Shown here piece by piece: positions 7,301 to 13,562 of a DNA stretch of 14,019 bases. Both the position numbers and the translations under genes were made by a program. The notes below the pieces were generated by a model that saw nothing but the letters and a program-made list of their open reading frames with translations, ran no database searches and had not been told where the DNA came from. The number at the start of each line of letters is the position of its first letter. The stretch's first letter is position 1. Location of the stretch: assembly GCA_036940085.1 (NCBI GenBank), contig JALLBK010000365.1, positions 1 to 14,019 on the forward strand, written 5' to 3'. The DNA comes from Discostella pseudostelligera. Its lineage: Eukaryota > Bacillariophyta > Thalassiosirophyceae > Thalassiosirales > Thalassiosiraceae.

Positions 7301-8439
7301 TTGGTTTGCCTGGTAGAAAATCCACTTTCACACCAAATACGCTCCTGTATTCCAGGGAGAACTTCTCGCATTTCGGCTTCCACGGTGCCACCCGTACTCC
7401 AGTACGCTGTACCATTCTTGGAAAAGCAACCTTTGGATGGAAATTCTCCCACCTCAAATCTTGTAAGTCCCAACTGTTGGCTTCGTTCATCACATGCCTG
7501 CTCGGATTCACAACGAGCAAATAGCTTTCCGCTTCCTAGTTCTGTAGACACCATCGTGGGTATAATGGACATCGCTTCATCCGTGGTGGAGATGGCTGTT
7601 GGTGATGGACTTCCTTGTTCTGTAGACATCGTCGTGGGTACAGTGGACATTGCTTCATCCGTGGTGGAGACGACTGTTGGTGATGGACTTGACTCCGGTT
7701 CGGCATCACACCAAATACGCTCTTGTATGCCAGGGAGATCCTCTCGTGCTTCTTCTTCGGCAGTACCACCCGTACTCCAATACGCAATGCCATTCTTGGA
7801 GAAGCAACCTTTGGATGGAAATTCCCCAACTTCAAATCTCTCCAAACCCAATTTTTTACGATATTCATTACATGCCGTTTCGGATGGACAAGGACCAAAG
7901 AACTTTCCGCTTCCTAGTTCCGTCGTACTTTCGGTCGTCGTCGAAGTGGGGGGCATGGTAGCAGTGGTGGTGGCTGGCGTATTAGAAAATACGGGCATGG
8001 GACATCCGGCCTCATACCAAATGGCATCGTACGACGATGAATTCAAGAATGGCATGTCGGCCGCCTCATCTTCGGGAACACCCACTTTAATACTCAAAAT
8101 AGTCTGATTCCCCGCCTTGACCATCTCCACCACAGGGATGACGGTGGTATCACTAGTGTCACAGGAACTGGATACGAGAATGAGGGCGGTGCCCTCATCG
8201 AGGGGTTCCCCGCCCAACCATCCATCGTCACTTAAATATCGTTGAATAGTGAGTGGGACATCACTTTGGATCCGTAGTGTTGGTTCTACTTCCAATTCCA
8301 ATTCGGAGAAGTTGGAGATTTGTTCGTAGAGGAGGAAGTTGCCGGTAGATGGAACGCCAGTGATGGAATCGGGAGGGAATTCCGAGGATGCGCGGTCAGC
8401 GACGGATAAGAGTAGTAGTACAGTTGGTAAATACTTCAT
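4336..8439 (-). CDS. Secreted mosaic protein: Kazal inhibitor modules and ferritin-like di-iron domain
   Basis: I join five exons: 8439-7144, 7051-6776, 6683-5997, 5919-5609 and 5518-4336, giving 3753 nt and 1250 residues. All junctions are GT-AG and keep frame (phases 0, 0, 0, 2). Residues 1-19 form a signal peptide. Residues 20-150 are an unrecognised domain, followed by Thr/Ser-rich linkers. Four 61-residue C-x5-C-x21-C-x31-C modules start at residues 184, 310, 568 and 639. Three 78-residue ten-cysteine Kazal-type modules span 383-460, 475-552 and 704-781. Residues 782-990 are unassigned. A ferritin-like helical domain spans about 996-1155, with Glu1006, Glu1040-x2-His1043, Glu1090 and Glu1140-x2-His1143 as likely di-iron ligands. 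Kazal modules inhibit serine proteases and ferritin-like domains bind di-iron, so an extracellular or cell-wall role is inferred. The exon model rests on splice motifs and homology, not on transcripts. Confidence 0.87.
5519..5608 (-). other. Intron 4 (90 bp) of the mosaic gene
   Basis: The donor is TTCGG|GTAAGTG and the acceptor is CGTTCAG|CCCACC, phase 2, splitting Gly857. The acceptor choice keeps the long ferritin-domain frame open and gives FGPPAKIRV across the junction. Other AG dinucleotides downstream (for example after GCAAAG) are possible alternatives. This is the least certain of the four introns. Confidence 0.75.
5836..6146 (-). repeat. Kazal-type module 3 (contains intron 3)
   Basis: Residues 704-781, with identical cysteine spacing. 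The reactive loop differs: CQEIYAP places Glu749 at P1. The core reads VCGCDGVTYSNKC, more diverged than the first two modules. Confidence 0.87.
5920..5996 (-). other. Intron 3 (77 bp) of the mosaic gene
   Basis: The donor is CCG|GTAAGA and the acceptor is TTTAAAG|GTCTGT, phase 0, between Pro753 and Val754 in the third Kazal module. It carries CTCATGCA 31 nt from its 3' end, as in intron 2, but is 15 nt shorter. Confidence 0.9.
6159..6341 (-). repeat. 61-residue four-cysteine module 4
   Basis: Residues 639-699, cysteines 639, 645, 667 and 699. It follows module 3 after only ten residues and has no Ser/Thr linker, unlike modules 1 and 2. It has Pro in place of Asn in the KNG core (FSKPG). Confidence 0.85.
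6372..6554 (-). repeat. 61-residue four-cysteine module 3
   Basis: Residues 568-628, cysteines 568, 574, 596 and 628. The spacing is identical to modules 1 and 2, but it has AFWGTGGT and ends in RIYC, making it and module 4 a second subtype. Confidence 0.85.
6600..6925 (-). repeat. Kazal-type module 2 (contains intron 2)
   Basis: Residues 475-552, with the same ten-cysteine spacing as module 1. The predicted P1 residue is Leu520 in CTLEYMP, a reactive loop very close to that of avian ovomucoid third domain. Confidence 0.88.
6684..6775 (-). other. Intron 2 (92 bp) of the mosaic gene
   Basis: The donor is CCG|GTAAGA and the acceptor is CTGCAG|GTCTGT, phase 0, between Pro524 and Val525 in the second Kazal module. 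It has the same length and codon position as intron 1 and shares the CTCATGCAT-type tract followed by TTTTGC or TATTTT before the acceptor. Confidence 0.92.
6968..7293 (-). repeat. Kazal-type module 1 (contains intron 1)
   Basis: Residues 383-460 with ten cysteines at 383, 395, 401, 408, 419, 426, 434, 436, 445 and 460. The second half is a Kazal fold signature: C426-x7-C434-G-C-D-G-E-T-Y-G-N-A-C445. By alignment with ovomucoid third domain the P1 residue is Leu428. The first half is the six-cysteine extension seen in bacterial Kazal-like proteins. Confidence 0.88.
7052..7143 (-). other. Intron 1 (92 bp) of the mosaic gene
   Basis: The donor is CCG|GTAAGT and the acceptor is TGTAG|GTATGT, phase 0, between Pro432 and Val433. 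It splits the first Kazal module after its reactive-site loop. A branch-point-like CTCAT lies 38 nt from the 3' end (7085-7089 on the plus strand). Splicing restores the P-V-C-G-C-D-G-E-T-Y Kazal core, whereas reading through gives an unrelated tail. Confidence 0.9.
7330..7512 (-). repeat. 61-residue four-cysteine module 2
   Basis: Residues 310-370, cysteines 310, 316, 338 and 370, spaced exactly as in module 1. The preceding TELGSGK segment is also shared with module 1, so the duplicated unit included linker sequence. Confidence 0.85.
7534..7689 (-). repeat. 78-bp (26-residue) tandem repeat in Ser/Thr linker
   Basis: Residues 251-276 and 277-302 are two consecutive copies beginning SPSPT and containing STTDEAMS. 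They form a proline- and hydroxyl-rich spacer between four-cysteine modules 1 and 2 and are a plausible target for O-glycosylation. Confidence 0.85.
7708..7890 (-). repeat. 61-residue four-cysteine module 1
   Basis: Residues 184-244, cysteines 184, 190, 212 and 244. It carries the family core GCFSKNG-x-AYW-[SG]-TGGT and ends in LPGIQERIWC. I know no formal name for this domain; similar modules occur, to my recollection, in predicted secreted diatom proteins. Confidence 0.85.
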
Positions 8440-8883
8440 GGTTTTGGAGTTTATGCATTCGATGATATTACTATCGATGATGATGAGTAATCAACACCAT
8501 CGCCTTCTCTTTGATGGTATGCGAATCTTTCGATCTTTCGAAAGTGACATAAGAAGATATGCATCAACGAATGAGGTAATGGTGGGTTTATTAGTGCCGG
8601 TGCCCACCACCTCCTGTGTGTCTGCCGACACCGAGACATTGAGTCGATGAGAAGCAGAGATCTTTGGGTCATTTACTGATTCCTCCGTGGGCTCCAATAT
8701 GACTGCTTGATGACACTCCTTTTCGACGGCTTTCTCGATACAAGGGGCTACATAGCGGTGGAGGATGAAACATCGTCAACAACTCGTCAAACAACCAGAT
8801 CGTCTCCTCGATTGGTAGCGGCACACCGCCTCTCCTCCTGATCGAGGGAGGTTGCTTCAGCAACGAGTGGTGTGTTCGGGGTA

Positions 8884-8910
8884 TGATACTACGACAGAAG
8901 TGTAGTATCA
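8884..8910. repeat. 9-bp inverted repeat, 9-nt spacer
   Basis: TGATACTAC at 8884-8892 and its exact complement GTAGTATCA at 8902-8910. It lies 445 bp upstream of the mosaic gene's ATG and 327 bp upstream of the membrane protein's ATG. It is a possible dimeric factor site or hairpin. Confidence 0.55.
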
Positions 8911-8988
8911 CAGGAGGCATTTGGATAGTGTCATGGTCATGGTTTGGTGCATTTTGTTTGTGTTTGTTTCTTGATTATGGGTAGATCT

Positions 8989-8997
8989 TTTCCCGCC
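8989..8997 (+). promoter_or_regulatory. E2F-like motif TTTCCCGCC
   Basis: The sequence matches the conserved E2F/DP consensus TTTSSCGC and lies about 240 bp upstream of the ATG at 9237. Single short matches are common by chance, so function is only suggested. Confidence 0.3.
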
Positions 8998-9068
8998 ATT
9001 TTTCTAAACGGAAATTTTGACATGGCCATATCAATTCCAACGTGAACCCATTGTTGGGACTCGTTTCA

Positions 9069-9084
9069 AATTCAAATTTGAATT
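9069..9084. repeat. 16-bp perfect palindrome in TTCAAA-rich tract
   Basis: AATTCAAATTTGAATT is its own reverse complement. It sits within 9065-9099, where TTCAAA recurs four times (near 9065, 9071, 9083 and 9094), about 150 bp upstream of the membrane-protein ATG. It is either a factor-binding array or low-complexity sequence. Confidence 0.6.
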
Positions 9085-9236
9085 CAAATTCAGTTCAAAG
9101 CCAATTCAACGGACGAGCACAAAAACGAAAGCGGCATGCATCGTCAATCAAACCAAAGAACATCCAAAACACCGACCTCCAAACTCGAGAGACAATATCA
9201 ATAATACGATAATAATCCTTCCATCACCAAATATCG

Positions 9237-11756
9237 ATGTATCATCGTCGACATACCCATTCCCATCCCGACTTGCCCGCCATCCCCGAGGCAGCCGAGG
9301 AGGCATCGGTCGTTAGTGATTCTCTCGTTGACGTCATTAGTCCCACCGAGACCATCCCCGACGATGAGAACTATTTCAATGGCAGAGAACAACAGGTAGA
9401 AGGAGAAGATGTTGTTGACGATGACGATTACAACCACTACCACACCATAGACCATGATGGCGAAGAGGGCTCGGTAGATGATGCGTCCAACGCGGAATCA
9501 CTGGCGAATAATTCATGTGCTTTCTCATTGGACAATGTCGGGTTCGATGAAGAGAGCAGTCTCGGGGGTAGCCACAGCGTCGTTGGGGCGAACCACAACA
9601 ACCACCACCTCACGTATGGGTTGTCGTCCGTGGGGAATGATAGCGCTGGCAACAACATTAGCCTATTCGAAACACCTACATCGCATGAACGATCTAGTTT
9701 TGATACTACTGGCAAATCCACGCAGGAACAAAAGCATAGAGAGACATGCAGGGCAATAGGTTTGCCATACAATGAAGACTGGTTGGATACCAACTATTCT
9801 TCATCGAGCAGTGATGTCGGAAGTGGGAGTTTCTTGGGTAGTATTAGCGACAGTAGTGGATCCGCCAGTGAAGTGGAACGCAAGCGGAAGATCGATAAAT
9901 TGTGGCCATGGCCAACAGCAGCCAAGGGTTCGAATAAGAAGAACTCTGTTGATGAAATTGCATTGCCATTTGACGAAGAAAGCAATTCAAGTTCAAGTTC
10001 TACAGGCTCCTCGAAAAGTAGTAATGTGAATTCCAAAGGTTCTATGGCCAAGATAGCTGAGGCGAAATCAATATGCACCAAGAATATGAAGGATGCATGG
10101 GCTTCATTTAATGAACGGTTAGAAAATGTCTATGACAAGACACAGTCCAATTCAACTCATCACCAACGATCGGGAGACCTTAATTCAATGGAATCGAGTG
10201 AGCAACCACCAAGTCCCGAGTCAAACACTAGCAGACGACCATCGTATGTTCCTGCAATATGGGTGAATCGCTACAATGAATCTAATTTCCGAACAAAAGT
10301 GGCCGTCTGGGCATCAATGATCTTGGTTCTTCTCTGCATCATTATCGTCCCAGCAACAATCGGAACTTCTCAATCGAATGAAGTACCATCCTCGAGCTTA
10401 TTTGCTGAACATCCTGTTACACCGTCATCTCACAGCATACCTAGCGATGAGCATGTGACAATCACCGCCGTTGCCTCCAACTCAGTTGTAACTGCCACCA
10501 TTCCACCGGAAACTAGTACAGGGACTACTTCGACTGCTGGCACCGTAACCACAAAACCCACGGAATCTAATACAGTTGTCACTACTACTACTGCTACAAT
10601 TGGTGCGGTGATCGTTCCCACAGAATCCATTTCGGATGCCCCTAGCACTGGCATGCCCACAGCTAGCCCCGTCAAAGTCATTCTAGACCTTGGAGATACT
10701 TCCAACAGCACAACCAACAACACTTCCAACAGCACACCATCCTGCGTTGATATGGATGGCAAATTCTTCAATTCACTTGGAAAACGCCGTACTTGTTATT
10801 GGCTATCTATTCGTGCAGCTGGAGAATTGCATTCGACCACACTTGATGCCGAATGTGGTGGTAATGGAATGAAGCCAAGTGAGTTAGGCTTGAACTGCCA
10901 AGACACTTGTCGAGGGTACAATGGTTGCATCAACGAATCTAAAGCGACAGATTCAACAAACAGCTTTGCGAACAGTACCACAGCATCGAATGGAGGATCA
11001 GGTCAAGTCAATTCTACGACAGTCAATGCCACCGACGATGACGACGAAATAGAAACTTCACATACACTACAATCCTTCATCGACACACGGGGACAAGTAC
11101 GATACTGTTCCTTCCTCAACATTCGTAATCACAATCGAAGGGCCATACGACGCAAGGACAACTGTGTAAGAGAGGACATTCGATCAACGTGCCCGATGTA
11201 CTGTTCTGATTATTTTACCGATAAGAATAGTACAGCGGTTGTCGATGGCAGTCAGGTTGTAGTGGCTGGATCTAACATCCGTGGTGGTGGTGGTGGTACT
11301 CGTGAATTTGAAGATAAAGAAGTACACAAGAAGAGTTCAGCCATGGAAATACACCAGAAGAGTCCAGACATGGAAGAGGCCGAGAAGGACTTGACGGAAT
11401 TGGATGATGCCATGACCGCTCTGAGTGCATTTCGGATCGATGACGGAATGAAGGATGCCACGTCAACCACTGAGATGGAGGAGGAAGAGGATGACGAATT
11501 GGTTGCGGGCAAGGAGGACGGAGCAGATGAAGATACTGCGATCACATCCTGCATCGACAATACAGGACATTACTTGAATCATCATGGTAGGGCCGTGCAA
11601 TGTTCGTGGCTGATTGACAGTCGTGATCCTACGGACGAAACGCGGCGGATAGACAATTGCGGATATGGTGGTATTTCGAGTAGCAACGCAGATCTGCCCA
11701 CGGTGACAGAATTGGGCAAAATGTGCAGGAATACGTGCGGGACGTGTGGGCAGTAA
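9237..11756 (+). CDS. Single-pass membrane protein with three ShKT-like cysteine modules
   Basis: The product is 839 residues. Residues 1-354 are acidic, Ser/Asn/Asp-rich, lack a signal peptide and are probably cytoplasmic. Residues 355-376 (V-A-V-W-A-S-M-I-L-V-L-L to I-G) form one membrane span. The lumenal or extracellular part starts with a Ser/Thr-rich, mucin-like stretch (about 390-500) with many N-x-S/T sites. Three modules of six-cysteine ShKT-like pattern follow: 503-564, 614-659 and 772-837. An acidic linker (about 670-770) containing a Gly5 run separates the last two. The short basic flank (NRYNESNFRTK) before the span favours type II orientation. ShKT-like modules occur in many secreted eukaryotic proteins, and in diatoms I associate them with surface proteins; I infer adhesion, wall or sensing roles, none shown. 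The gene is intronless and divergent from the mosaic gene. Confidence 0.88.
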   Translation: MYHRRHTHSHPDLPAIPEAAEEASVVSDSLVDVISPTETIPDDENYFNGREQQVEGEDVVDDDDYNHYHTIDHDGEEGSVDDASNAESLANNSCAFSLDNVGFDEESSLGGSHSVVGANHNNHHLTYGLSSVGNDSAGNNISLFETPTSHERSSFDTTGKSTQEQKHRETCRAIGLPYNEDWLDTNYSSSSSDVGSGSFLGSISDSSGSASEVERKRKIDKLWPWPTAAKGSNKKNSVDEIALPFDEESNSSSSSTGSSKSSNVNSKGSMAKIAEAKSICTKNMKDAWASFNERLENVYDKTQSNSTHHQRSGDLNSMESSEQPPSPESNTSRRPSYVPAIWVNRYNESNFRTKVAVWASMILVLLCIIIVPATIGTSQSNEVPSSSLFAEHPVTPSSHSIPSDEHVTITAVASNSVVTATIPPETSTGTTSTAGTVTTKPTESNTVVTTTTATIGAVIVPTESISDAPSTGMPTASPVKVILDLGDTSNSTTNNTSNSTPSCVDMDGKFFNSLGKRRTCYWLSIRAAGELHSTTLDAECGGNGMKPSELGLNCQDTCRGYNGCINESKATDSTNSFANSTTASNGGSGQVNSTTVNATDDDDEIETSHTLQSFIDTRGQVRYCSFLNIRNHNRRAIRRKDNCVREDIRSTCPMYCSDYFTDKNSTAVVDGSQVVVAGSNIRGGGGGTREFEDKEVHKKSSAMEIHQKSPDMEEAEKDLTELDDAMTALSAFRIDDGMKDATSTTEMEEEEDDELVAGKEDGADEDTAITSCIDNTGHYLNHHGRAVQCSWLIDSRDPTDETRRIDNCGYGGISSSNADLPTVTELGKMCRNTCGTCGQ
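10743..10928 (+). repeat. ShKT-like module 1
   Basis: Residues 503-564: cysteines 503, 520, 540, 554, 558 and 564, with Asp505 two after the first Cys and Trp522 two after the second. The last spacing is x5 instead of the usual x2, a small insertion before the final Cys. Confidence 0.7.
11076..11213 (+). repeat. ShKT-like module 2, lacking first and last Cys
   Basis: Residues 614-659. Cysteines 624, 643, 652 and 656 fill positions 2-5. Position 1 is Phe614 and position 6 is Tyr659, placed exactly where Cys is expected (C-x3-C-x2-Y). Confidence 0.7.
11550..11756 (+). repeat. ShKT-like module 3
   Basis: Residues 772-839: cysteines 772, 789, 808, 830, 834 and 837. It ends with the canonical C-x3-C-x2-C at the extreme C-terminus (CRNTCGTCGQ). 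Asp774 and Trp791 are in the family positions. Confidence 0.75.
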
Positions 11757-11895
11757 AAGAATAATGTAATTAGACTAACGAAGCACGCCATCAATCCTGC
11801 TGCTGCTAATAGGAAGATAGATGGATTCATTTTCTATTGTGTAGTTGGTATTGCGGTTGCGAGGAGAGACATGTCGAGTAATCATCGTCCAATCC

Positions 11896-11901
11896 AATAA
11901 A
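11896..11901 (+). terminator. Candidate polyadenylation signal AATAAA
   Basis: It lies about 140 nt past the stop of the membrane-protein gene, on the same strand. It is the only canonical signal I see for that gene. Confidence 0.4.
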
Positions 11902-12234
11902 TATCCGCTGCCAGCTTCACCATAAACAAAAACTTGTGCGGCATCTTCGGGAAAGCTCCGTGCGGAGACCCTGACAATTCGACCGGCCGACGATGATCTC
12001 GCGAACAGTTGCGAACCATTGATAGCCGATCTTGGAACATTACGAGGTTGCTCGAGATGCCGCTTTTCCGAAGATCACCGACCAGAAAAATACCTACATC
12101 TTTGAAGAATAATTTGCACGCTTACTATTCTCATCCCGTCCCCCAAACGCTACTATTAGCCTATTTCAATCCAAATGATAGTGTGTTGAGTCACACTCTT
12201 TCTCTCACTCCAGCATCATCACCAAGCGCACACC

Positions 12235-12240
12235 TTTATT
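12235..12240 (-). terminator. Candidate polyadenylation signal AATAAA (minus)
   Basis: TTTATT on the plus strand reads AATAAA in the direction of IspF, about 62 nt beyond its stop codon, a normal distance. Confidence 0.45.
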
Positions 12241-12301
12241 GCGTCAACTACCGCAAACAACAACTCTCCGCCCTCTCCACACCCAATACTAAAGATAACA
12301 T

Positions 12302-13228
12302 TTACTCCGTCTTCTTCGCTTCCAACGTCACCACAACATGACAACTCACTCCCCGCAATTCACCCACACTATCCAACCGTTCATGCGTCCTAGCCTTAAT
12401 ATTCACCCGTCCTTCCGTGGTATGCAACAATTTCACAATATTCTCCTTCATTTGTGGTTTGAATTTCGCCACCTTGGGCCGTTCCAATATTAGGGTAACA
12501 TCAATATTCCCAATTTGATAATTGTAATACTGCATAACCTTATAGGCATACTCCATAAATTTCGAGGAATCACATCCCTTCCATCGTGGATCAGTATCTT
12601 GAAAGACTTGACCAATGTCCGGCAAGGTTAGTGCACCAAAAATGGCATCAACGAGTGAGTGGTAAATGACATCCCCGTCACTATGGGCCAGCACGCCCAA
12701 CTGAGTTTCGTATATGGAGTTGGGTGTGGTGTATTTTCCATCGACATCTAACCATTTCTGATTTTCGTGGGTGACGACAACACCGCCAATGATGATGGGT
12801 TGACCAGCCTCACTGAGTGGGACCATGCGGTGAATGTCAAAGCCATGACCGATACGGAGGGGTAGGGGTTCAATGGGGTAGGATGGACGTAAGATTGATG
12901 AAATTTCTTCTTCTTCTTCATTGTTGTTTTTGGTAAATGATTGAAGGGAGGTGAAAAAGGGACGAAGACGGCGTTGGATAGAATTGGAGAGGATGGGTTG
13001 ATGAGCTGCATTCCAACGATGACCGATGCTACTGGTGATGCTGCCGGTGCTACTACTGGCCGTCGTCGTGCTGGTGGCGGCAACGGCGACTAGCGGTCGC
13101 GGAACAGAAGAAAAGGCATTACAGAGGTGGTGGCATCCTGCTGATAGTAACGACAGCAGGGAGAGGATGACGATGGAGCGTCGTGGTGGGTAGGTGCACC
13201 TCGTCATGGTCATCACCATCATGGTCAT
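12302..13228 (-). CDS. ispF: 2-C-methyl-D-erythritol 2,4-cyclodiphosphate synthase, plastid
   Basis: IspF converts CDP-methylerythritol 2-phosphate to the cyclic diphosphate, releasing CMP, in the plastid MEP pathway that makes isoprenoids for carotenoids and the chlorophyll tail. The 308 residues divide into a leader and the enzyme. A signal peptide (hydrophobic 18-31) ends at about LCNA-FSS, giving Phe39 at +1 as in diatom bipartite plastid leaders. A Ser/Thr-rich transit-like stretch follows to about 120. The catalytic domain spans 124-303, with RIGHGFDIH (Asp131, His133 metal ligands), AHSDGD (182-186), His190 as third ligand, PDIGQVFQDTDPRWKG, KARTHERLDSVGE and the C-terminal strand. An unusual insertion of about 20 residues (about 158-177) precedes AHSDGD. 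The start is the ATG at 13228; several Met codons follow closely, so later starts are possible. The gene is intronless. Confidence 0.96.
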   Translation of the reverse strand: MTMMVMTMTRCTYPPRRSIVILSLLSLLSAGCHHLCNAFSSVPRPLVAVAATSTTTASSSTGSITSSIGHRWNAAHQPILSNSIQRRLRPFFTSLQSFTKNNNEEEEEISSILRPSYPIEPLPLRIGHGFDIHRMVPLSEAGQPIIIGGVVVTHENQKWLDVDGKYTTPNSIYETQLGVLAHSDGDVIYHSLVDAIFGALTLPDIGQVFQDTDPRWKGCDSSKFMEYAYKVMQYYNYQIGNIDVTLILERPKVAKFKPQMKENIVKLLHTTEGRVNIKARTHERLDSVGELRGVSCHVVVTLEAKKTE

Positions 13229-13403
13229 GGTATGGTATTATCCTGGGGATTTAGTCTAAAAAAGTGGATCGATGAGTGTTTAGGGGGGAAGTTGAGGGGG
13301 CCCCGTCAAAGAAGTCGAGTCCAACCGTCACCACTCAAGCACAACGCACAACCAGACAACTCCAACACTTACGATACTTCAACACAACATCGAACATCGG
13401 ACC
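13229..13403. promoter_or_regulatory. Upstream region of IspF, possibly a shared divergent promoter
   Basis: These 175 bp separate the IspF start from a plus-strand ATG at 13404 in a good context (ACC-ATG-G). The last 70 bases are rich in CA (CAACTCC, AACACAACATCG), as in many eukaryotic leaders. I identify no TATA box or named element with confidence. Confidence 0.35.
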
Positions 13404-13562
13404 ATGGCCGCCGCCGACAGCGATATCTCCGACCCCACAACTTCTACCCTTCCACCCGCTTGGTATCTGATAATCGATCTTACAGGCTACACGGATATGC
13501 AACAATTAACGTTAATGAGTGGATATTCACAAAGTTATGGACTAGCAAGATTTGGTGGTTGA
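13404..13562 (+). CDS. Short hypothetical frame, possible first exon
   Basis: This is a 52-residue frame beginning MAAADSDISDP and containing PPAWYLIIDLTGYTDMQQ, ending in TGA. The ATG context is strong and it diverges from IspF by 175 bp, so it could be a genuine small gene, the first exon of a longer gene or a decayed gene. From about codon 22 it runs into the tandem repeat, whose next copies are closed by stops in this frame. I do not recognise the protein. A good donor-like GCG|GTAAGT occurs at 13974, but connecting it in frame needs introns I cannot place. Confidence 0.25.
   Translation: MAAADSDISDPTTSTLPPAWYLIIDLTGYTDMQQLTLMSGYSQSYGLARFGG

Larger units (their letters stand above)
8440..9236. 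promoter_or_regulatory. Divergent intergenic region (797 bp)
   Basis: The region lies between the start codons of two divergently transcribed genes for cysteine-module surface proteins, so it must carry both promoters and leaders. I see no recognisable gene; short frames on both strands (for example 8669-8920 minus) have no family resemblance. Landmarks are a CTTTCGAAAG palindrome near 8536, the 9-bp inverted repeat at 8884-8910, an E2F-like TTTCCCGCC at 8989-8997 and the TTCAAA-rich palindrome at 9069-9084. Confidence 0.55.
11757..12301. other. Convergent intergenic region (545 bp)
   Basis: The region lies between the stop codons of the membrane-protein gene and the IspF gene. It holds the 3' untranslated regions of both, with AATAAA on each strand. 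I see no gene; a plus-strand frame from 12009 runs into IspF antisense and looks like chance. CTCCGTGCGGAG near 11956 is a minor inverted repeat. Confidence 0.5.

Noticed and set aside
7262..8107. 281-codon frame on the plus strand
   Set aside because: It is antisense to exon 1 of the mosaic gene, and the minus strand has the signal peptide and conserved cysteine modules. It is a shadow of repeated coding sequence.
8669..8920. 83-codon minus-strand frame in the divergent intergenic region
   Set aside because: There is no conserved motif and it is basic and Pro/Ser-rich, typical of chance frames. It was also considered as an upstream exon of the mosaic gene, but exon 1 already carries its own signal peptide.
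9061..9100. Heat-shock element in the TTCAAA-rich palindrome
   Set aside because: The GAA and TTC units are not in the required alternating 5-bp arrangement.
9329..9336. TGACGTCA, a full CRE palindrome like CO2-responsive elements of diatoms
   Set aside because: It lies inside the coding sequence of the membrane-protein gene, about 90 bases after the ATG; a chance match is the simplest view.
12009..12341. 110-codon plus-strand frame
   Set aside because: It runs into the IspF coding region in antisense and covers both 3' untranslated regions. No family resemblance.
12698..12757. IspF insertion as an unspliced intron
   Set aside because: The best GT...AG pair in it spans 52 bases, and removing it breaks the frame before AHSDGD.
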